Positions 59,453 to 64,000 of a stretch of 64,000 nucleotides of DNA are shown here, piece by piece. Positions within the stretch are counted from its first letter, which is position 1. Each line of letters starts with the position of its first letter. Origin of the DNA: Riptortus pedestris (lineage: Eukaryota > Arthropoda > Insecta > Hemiptera > Alydidae); contig CM032232.1 of the NCBI GenBank assembly GCA_019009955.1, forward strand, positions 72,311,001 to 72,375,000, given 5' to 3'. The translations under genes and the position numbers were made by a program. The notes under the pieces are model-generated. The model was not told the origin of the DNA. It made no database searches and worked only from the letters and a program-made list of their open reading frames with translations.

Positions 59453-59681
59453 AAAAAAAGAATTTTCAATTTTAAAGTCGAATTCATGGTACGAAATTGA
59501 TTAGTAGAACTAAGGCTACAAAACGTAAAATTTGCCATTCTCATTCCTGAATGTATTTCACCTGAAAGTAATCTAGAAGAGGCACATTCTTCCTAGATTC
59601 ATGGGGTCTTTACTATTGTTTATAGTAGCTCAAATGATTTTATCAAAAATAGGTCATGACAACCCTTTTCAAGCCAGAGTG
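59453..59681. other. AT-rich stretch, no feature recognised
   Basis: Nothing recognised. Confidence 0.4.
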
Positions 59682-59822
59682 AGACTAAGGATGTTATTTA
59701 ATAAACACCAATTAACCAGGTCAGAATCGAACTTACGACTCTAGTTTTACCTGCCATAACAAGTAAGATTACCTCAGATACAAGATTAATACCTTACCTT
59801 ACATGACTAACCTGAGCCCCTA
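59682..59822 (-). mobile_element. SINE S1 head and part of body, minus strand
   Basis: The + strand ends GACTAACCTGAGCCCC, the reverse complement of the S1 start GGGGCTCAGGTTAG, and contains GTCAGAATCGAACTTACGA, a degraded B box. It also has an internal duplication of the ...TTACCT... segment near 59770-59800. Confidence 0.75.
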
Positions 59823-60495
59823 TGGAGGTTAGGAATGTACAGAGGAGACGGAGCTTTGGAGTGAACTCGACATAATATTATCAAGTTCATTATAAGCAAA
59901 TTGTAATTTTCTGAATAACTTAAAAAACAAATAACATTATGGATTTTTCCGCGCTATTTGAAGTGATTAGTAATAGTAATATATATTCTTATATTTTAGA
60001 TTGCAAGTTTACGAACTTGATCTTGATCTTTAAATTTCGAGTTTCATAAAAATCAAACAAACATTTCGACCTCTAAAGAAATAAGTGATTCAGAAATAAT
60101 AATGTATAAATAAAAAATGAAGGAAAATAAGATTAGTAAAAAGTTTTATATATTTACTGCATTAGATGATCTAATATAATATCTATATCTGCTTGTTAAG
60201 TCAACTCGGTGCACATGACATGATGATATTAAATAAAAATTATTATAACGTCACTTTAAGCCTTTCAAGATGAACATGGGGGAACAAAACTGTACTAGTT
60301 AGGATAATATGTTTGGGAAAAAGAATAAGTTTATGACTTTGGAAACCTCAATGGAGAGAGTAAACCTTCCGACTACTTGATGTAATCGAGAAGTCGGTGA
60401 AGAAGAACTGCTGCTCGTGATTTATAAAGGTTGAGTGTAGCAGAACCCATGACCATAGTCCAACATTCCTTATCTACATTGAACCACTACACCAT
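59823..60495. other. AT-rich stretch with a short Rep-A scrap
   Basis: ACGAACTTGATCTTGATC and TCGAGTTTCATAAAAATCAA at 60013-60060 match the Rep-A section before the (TA)n. Nothing else recognised. Confidence 0.45.
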
Positions 60496-61255
60496 AAAAA
60501 TGTCCGTCTTGCAGGGGCCGCGTAAACTAAGAAGCTTTCCCACGTTGTTTTACAATAGATAAATCTACATACTGGTAACACTCAACACAACCGTTAATAT
60601 TAAGTGAATAAATACATACCGTAATGAGAAATCTTTCAGTCAATTTTAATAACCTCCCAATGGAAAGGGTCAGAATTGTAAACAAATGAGTTTGTCAACC
60701 GCCAGACCTGAACATATAGATAGAAATATTCTTCAGCGAAAAGAAAAACAATTACTGAAATATATCTGAATATAACATATTAATTTTATTGAAAACTATT
60801 TACTTTATCTAGTACTGTAATTTATAATGAATCAGAATTATTTTTATCACAATCACTCAAATATTTTAGTAGTCCAAGAACAAAATAAGGGGGGGGGGCA
60901 ACAGAACGTATTTGCATATATCTCACAGAGTAGAAGTTCAATGAAAATAATTTTTGGTATTTAACCTTCGGGCTTGCTGAAGGCTGAAAACTGAAAAATG
61001 CAAATATCTCGGTTAGTATTCAAGATAGAGAATAAATGTATATAACAATATGTATAGTATATTTAATTCGCAATAATATTGGTTCTACAAAATTTTTCGA
61101 TCTAACGTATTGTAACAGAAATATTTCGAATTTCCAAAAATCCCCGTCTAAACCTCCCCTTCCACTAGTCCGATTTCAGCCATAAACGAACTTGATCTTT
61201 CTTATCGAGTTTGGTAACTATCAAACAAAAAACCTTAATAGCTTATTTCCGAAAC
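60496..61255 (+). repeat. Rep-A, long head and middle, tail deleted
   Basis: AAAAATGTCCGTCTTGCAGG at 60496, ACATACTGGTAACACTCAAC, AATGAATCAGAATTATTTTT, a G run (60891-60899), GCAAATATCTCGGTTAGTAT, TTTTCGATCTAACGTATTG and ACGAACTTGATCTTTC are in canonical order. The (TA)n and most of the tail are replaced by a short AACCTTAATAGCTTATTTCC remnant. Confidence 0.88.
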
Positions 61256-62430
61256 GAAATTACATTAATGGGCTGAATATCAAAAAGTAGAATATAAAAA
61301 TGTATTAAAAGAATAAATGTTAACAACGTATTATGCTCAAAATAAATATAATCAATCATACACGCTTTCATGTTCAAAATAAATAAACATGGGACATATA
61401 TAGAAACCGGGAAAACTAAGATTTTGCCATGCTCCGTAAGCTAACCAGACTCCCACAATGATAATTTGCGAAAACAGGAATGAAACCTGGACCCATGAAG
61501 CAGACAGTATGGAAAACAATTATTCATTGAACATATTTCAAATAGGAATTTTTGTCACAATAATATGACAAAAATAATCTATGATAAGTTTAGTAATACG
61601 AGATTAAGGACTAAGATGTAAAAGAACTAAAACAGGACATATGTATTTACAAATTAATTTATTGAACATAATTTTTGCCCTGACAGTAACGTGTGATTAA
61701 ATGTATTCTTTGAAAGTGGAATATTTTTCATCCAATGTATTATAATTAATTATTATATGCAATTTTACTATGTACAAAATTATACTTGAAAGCAATCCAA
61801 AAGTATTTTTGACGTATCCTATTATATTTTTTAACGTTTAATGGAAATCAATAGCTTTAATTTCAATCTATTTTCTTTATACTAGAAGTATAGTGATCTA
61901 ATGGTTTCAATTCAATTTGGTAATGTAAATAAAGTAGTTCAATATATTTCCTTGTATTTTTAGCCTTTAGTAAAATATCCACTCCTACACAAGGGATATT
62001 CAAATTAAGCTATTATCTCACTAAATAGCTCATTTTCATGGTAAATGTCAAGATTAGTTTATAAATAACTCTTGATAATAATAGAACGCATGATGACGTA
62101 AGTCATTACAGCTGGTGGGGAAAACTTCATACTTTTGATGTACTTTTTATTATATTTCACTAGGTTCTGACCTATTACATAAATAACTATTATTTGTGTT
62201 GAAAGAAATCCAGTATCCAGCAAGCACTCAGTGATTAAAGTAGGCGATGAAAATGAATGGTTCCAGTGTAAAAAGGTGCCAATTAAGTAAAGCATAAATT
62301 ATCGGAGTTACATGAGGCTCACTGTTGGAAATGCTATTTAACTAGAGAATTCTGTTTTACACAGGTGTGGGAAAACCCTAATAGTAATTAGTGTTGTTTT
62401 ACATTAACATTTTGTTTATCAAGAATAATA
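61256..62430. other. AT-rich stretch, no feature recognised
   Basis: A segment at 61420-61505 is less AT-rich (GCTAACCAGACTCCCACAAT; GGAATGAAACCTGGACCC) and faintly tRNA-like in reverse, too weak to call. Confidence 0.35.
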
Positions 62431-62652
62431 GGGTCTCAAGTTAGCCTCGTGTGTTAAAGCGTTGCCTTTAATCTAACATGTTAAACCTAGAGTGGCGAGT
62501 TCTATTCCCGACTGGGCAATAGGAATTTATTTAGTGACGAACTCACTAAATAAAACCCTTATTCTCACCCTGGCTAGAGAAAGGTGGAACCTCTAGATTA
62601 CCCGTCCCAATTAGCCTTGGTTGTAAAAAGTGGGCCTTAATAAACAATAACG
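62431..62652 (+). mobile_element. SINE S1, full length
   Basis: GGGTCTCAAGTTAGCCTCGT start, GTTAAAGCGTTGCCTTTAAT, B box with one change (GAGTTCTATTCCC), ATTTATTTAGTGACGAACTC, TCACCCTGGCTAGAGAAAGG, ACCCGTCCCAATTAGCCT and GGCCTTAATAAACAATAA tail. Flanking duplication not clear. Confidence 0.85.
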
Positions 62653-64000
62653 TCCAAAATAACATTGTTACAAACAATATAATATTCATAGTCTTAATTT
62701 AAATTTTCTCACACCCGAAAAGTTGTTATTTGACACTTTTAAATAAATTTTGTATCATAGGTGTTAGAATATTTGGCTCAAATTTGAATTTGAATGTGAT
62801 ACTTGTTCCTCCCATTGTACAGGAGATACATCCAGTCCATTATAATGGAAAAGGAAGTGGATACAGGTAATACTAACCTTTTTCGATACCTGAACCCTAT
62901 ACTGCACATCCTCTCAATTATCTCTTTTTTTTTTGAAACTCTATATACATTTTTACTAACAGCCTTATACTGACACAAGAAATGTCTTCAGTGTCACCCT
63001 TCCAGCTCTATGCTAATGTTGACCCTTTTTACTTGAAGAAAAGAAAGTAATGTAACAATGAAATATTTTGGCTAACAGATTTCAGCAGAGTTATTCGTTA
63101 TGGACTAAATTCATTTTCACTAATTTCGGCGTGTGACCTCTGTACAAGTGTTCGTATAGCAAAAAAAACGACTGGCTTTAGAAAGTTGAAATTTCTTATT
63201 AGGGACTGTTGTAACATCTTGTTGTGTCCCACAGTATTTATTATTGAAATATACTACGGGGGAGTGTTTAAAGGAAAGTCAAAATAAAAGAAATCTTAAT
63301 TGATACAAATCTATTAAGAAGATCCAAAAGAGATAAAGAAGATTTGTATCCGACCTTATTCCTTATATATATTAACTGTAATAAATTTATAACTGTGATA
63401 TATTTGAAGTACATATATATAATATTTATGGCTATTATAGAAATATTGTAAAATTTCTTTTTAAATTGTTGTTTTGCTCTTCTTATCTGATTACGCCATA
63501 TGCTTTAGGCCACATTACTTCCTCTATGTAGTTTCTAAATAATTCTCTTAAAGTCACTTTTCTTTACTCCATATTTATAGCTAATGTTTTATGCTATGTG
63601 AAACAAGTTTTCATTGCATACATTATGGTTATTATTTTAGTTTCAGAGTATTTCCTATTTAGAATTTCTTTTATCAGCGGGCACTGATAAGAGCCTCTGC
63701 TGTCTCTTCAAATTGAAGGAAGGGCTTCTTCATAAGATTCTGATGTTTAATGGATTTTTAATTATTTATTTATATTGAAGTACATCTCACGTGCCATCTA
63801 TGAATACGCAGATTAGATTTTACTTACTACTTCAATTTACTGACATACGTTTGAAATTCAAATAATTCAGACATCTGTAGTTATAGAAGGCTTTAAATTA
63901 GCGAAGCTGTTCTGAAATGTCATATCTTATGTCAAAATTGACTTTTTCTGCAGTCAGTAATTATGTATTATAATTCAAATTGAACATAATAAGTTTATTT
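62653..64000. other. AT-rich stretch, no feature recognised
   Basis: No coding frame, exon or recognised repeat to the window end. Confidence 0.4.

Noticed and set aside
61420..61505. Possible reverse-strand tRNA-like SINE
   Set aside because: The B-box-like and A-box-like words are in the wrong order for a pol III promoter.

Overview
The window reads as gene-poor, strongly AT-rich nuclear DNA of an arthropod, most likely an insect. This rests on several things seen together: long (TA)n, (GT)n, (GA)n and (CA)n microsatellites; tRNA-derived SINEs with pol III A and B boxes; decayed hAT, Tc1/mariner and non-LTR retrotransposon coding remnants; and a compact short-element family built like the Helentron-associated (DINE-1/HINE) repeats known from insects. 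No bacterial operon, plasmid, phage or CRISPR organisation is present. No host gene can be assigned with confidence.

Layout. 1-6 kb: a degenerate non-LTR retrotransposon C-terminus, a second retrotransposon 3' end (LINE-X, minus strand), an early Rep-A fragment, a long (GA)n/(GT)n tract, and two SINE S1 copies, one with a clean 12-bp target duplication. 6-15 kb: a possible first exon of a secreted protein (minus, near 6.4 kb), a 435-bp near-perfect palindrome at 8.4-8.8 kb, S1 copies, and a small cluster of exon-like sequence at 13.4-14.6 kb. 16-24 kb: two copies of a CAGGG-ended repeat (Rep-B), two perfect short hairpins, a degenerate Rep-A copy, a repeat pair (Rep-C), and a mariner-like transposase remnant folded between long inverted arms. 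29-43 kb and 50-61 kb: a dense field of Rep-A copies, some nested in each other. One of them is interrupted, inside its internal (TA)n tract, by T1, a 2.7-kb DNA transposon with terminal and subterminal inverted repeats and a broken transposase gene. 31-33 kb: an hAT transposase C-terminus and two hammerhead-like motifs. 45 kb: an inverted-repeat insert with 12-bp flanking direct repeats and a hammerhead-like motif. 49 kb: a duplicated retrotransposon primer-binding-site sequence. 54-55.6 kb: a 5'-truncated LINE-X insertion with a 13-bp target duplication, then a palindromic repeat cluster. The last 3 kb hold one S1 copy and otherwise featureless AT-rich sequence.

The elements work as a stratified insertion record rather than as a pathway. 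Rep-A supplies (TA)n tracts, T1 has landed inside such a tract, SINE S1 was presumably mobilised by some LINE, and at least three inverted-repeat loci share a hammerhead-like core whose third stem is a self-complementary hexamer. The most distinctive items are T1 with its subterminal motif array, the Rep-A architecture, and the recurring hammerhead-like palindromes.
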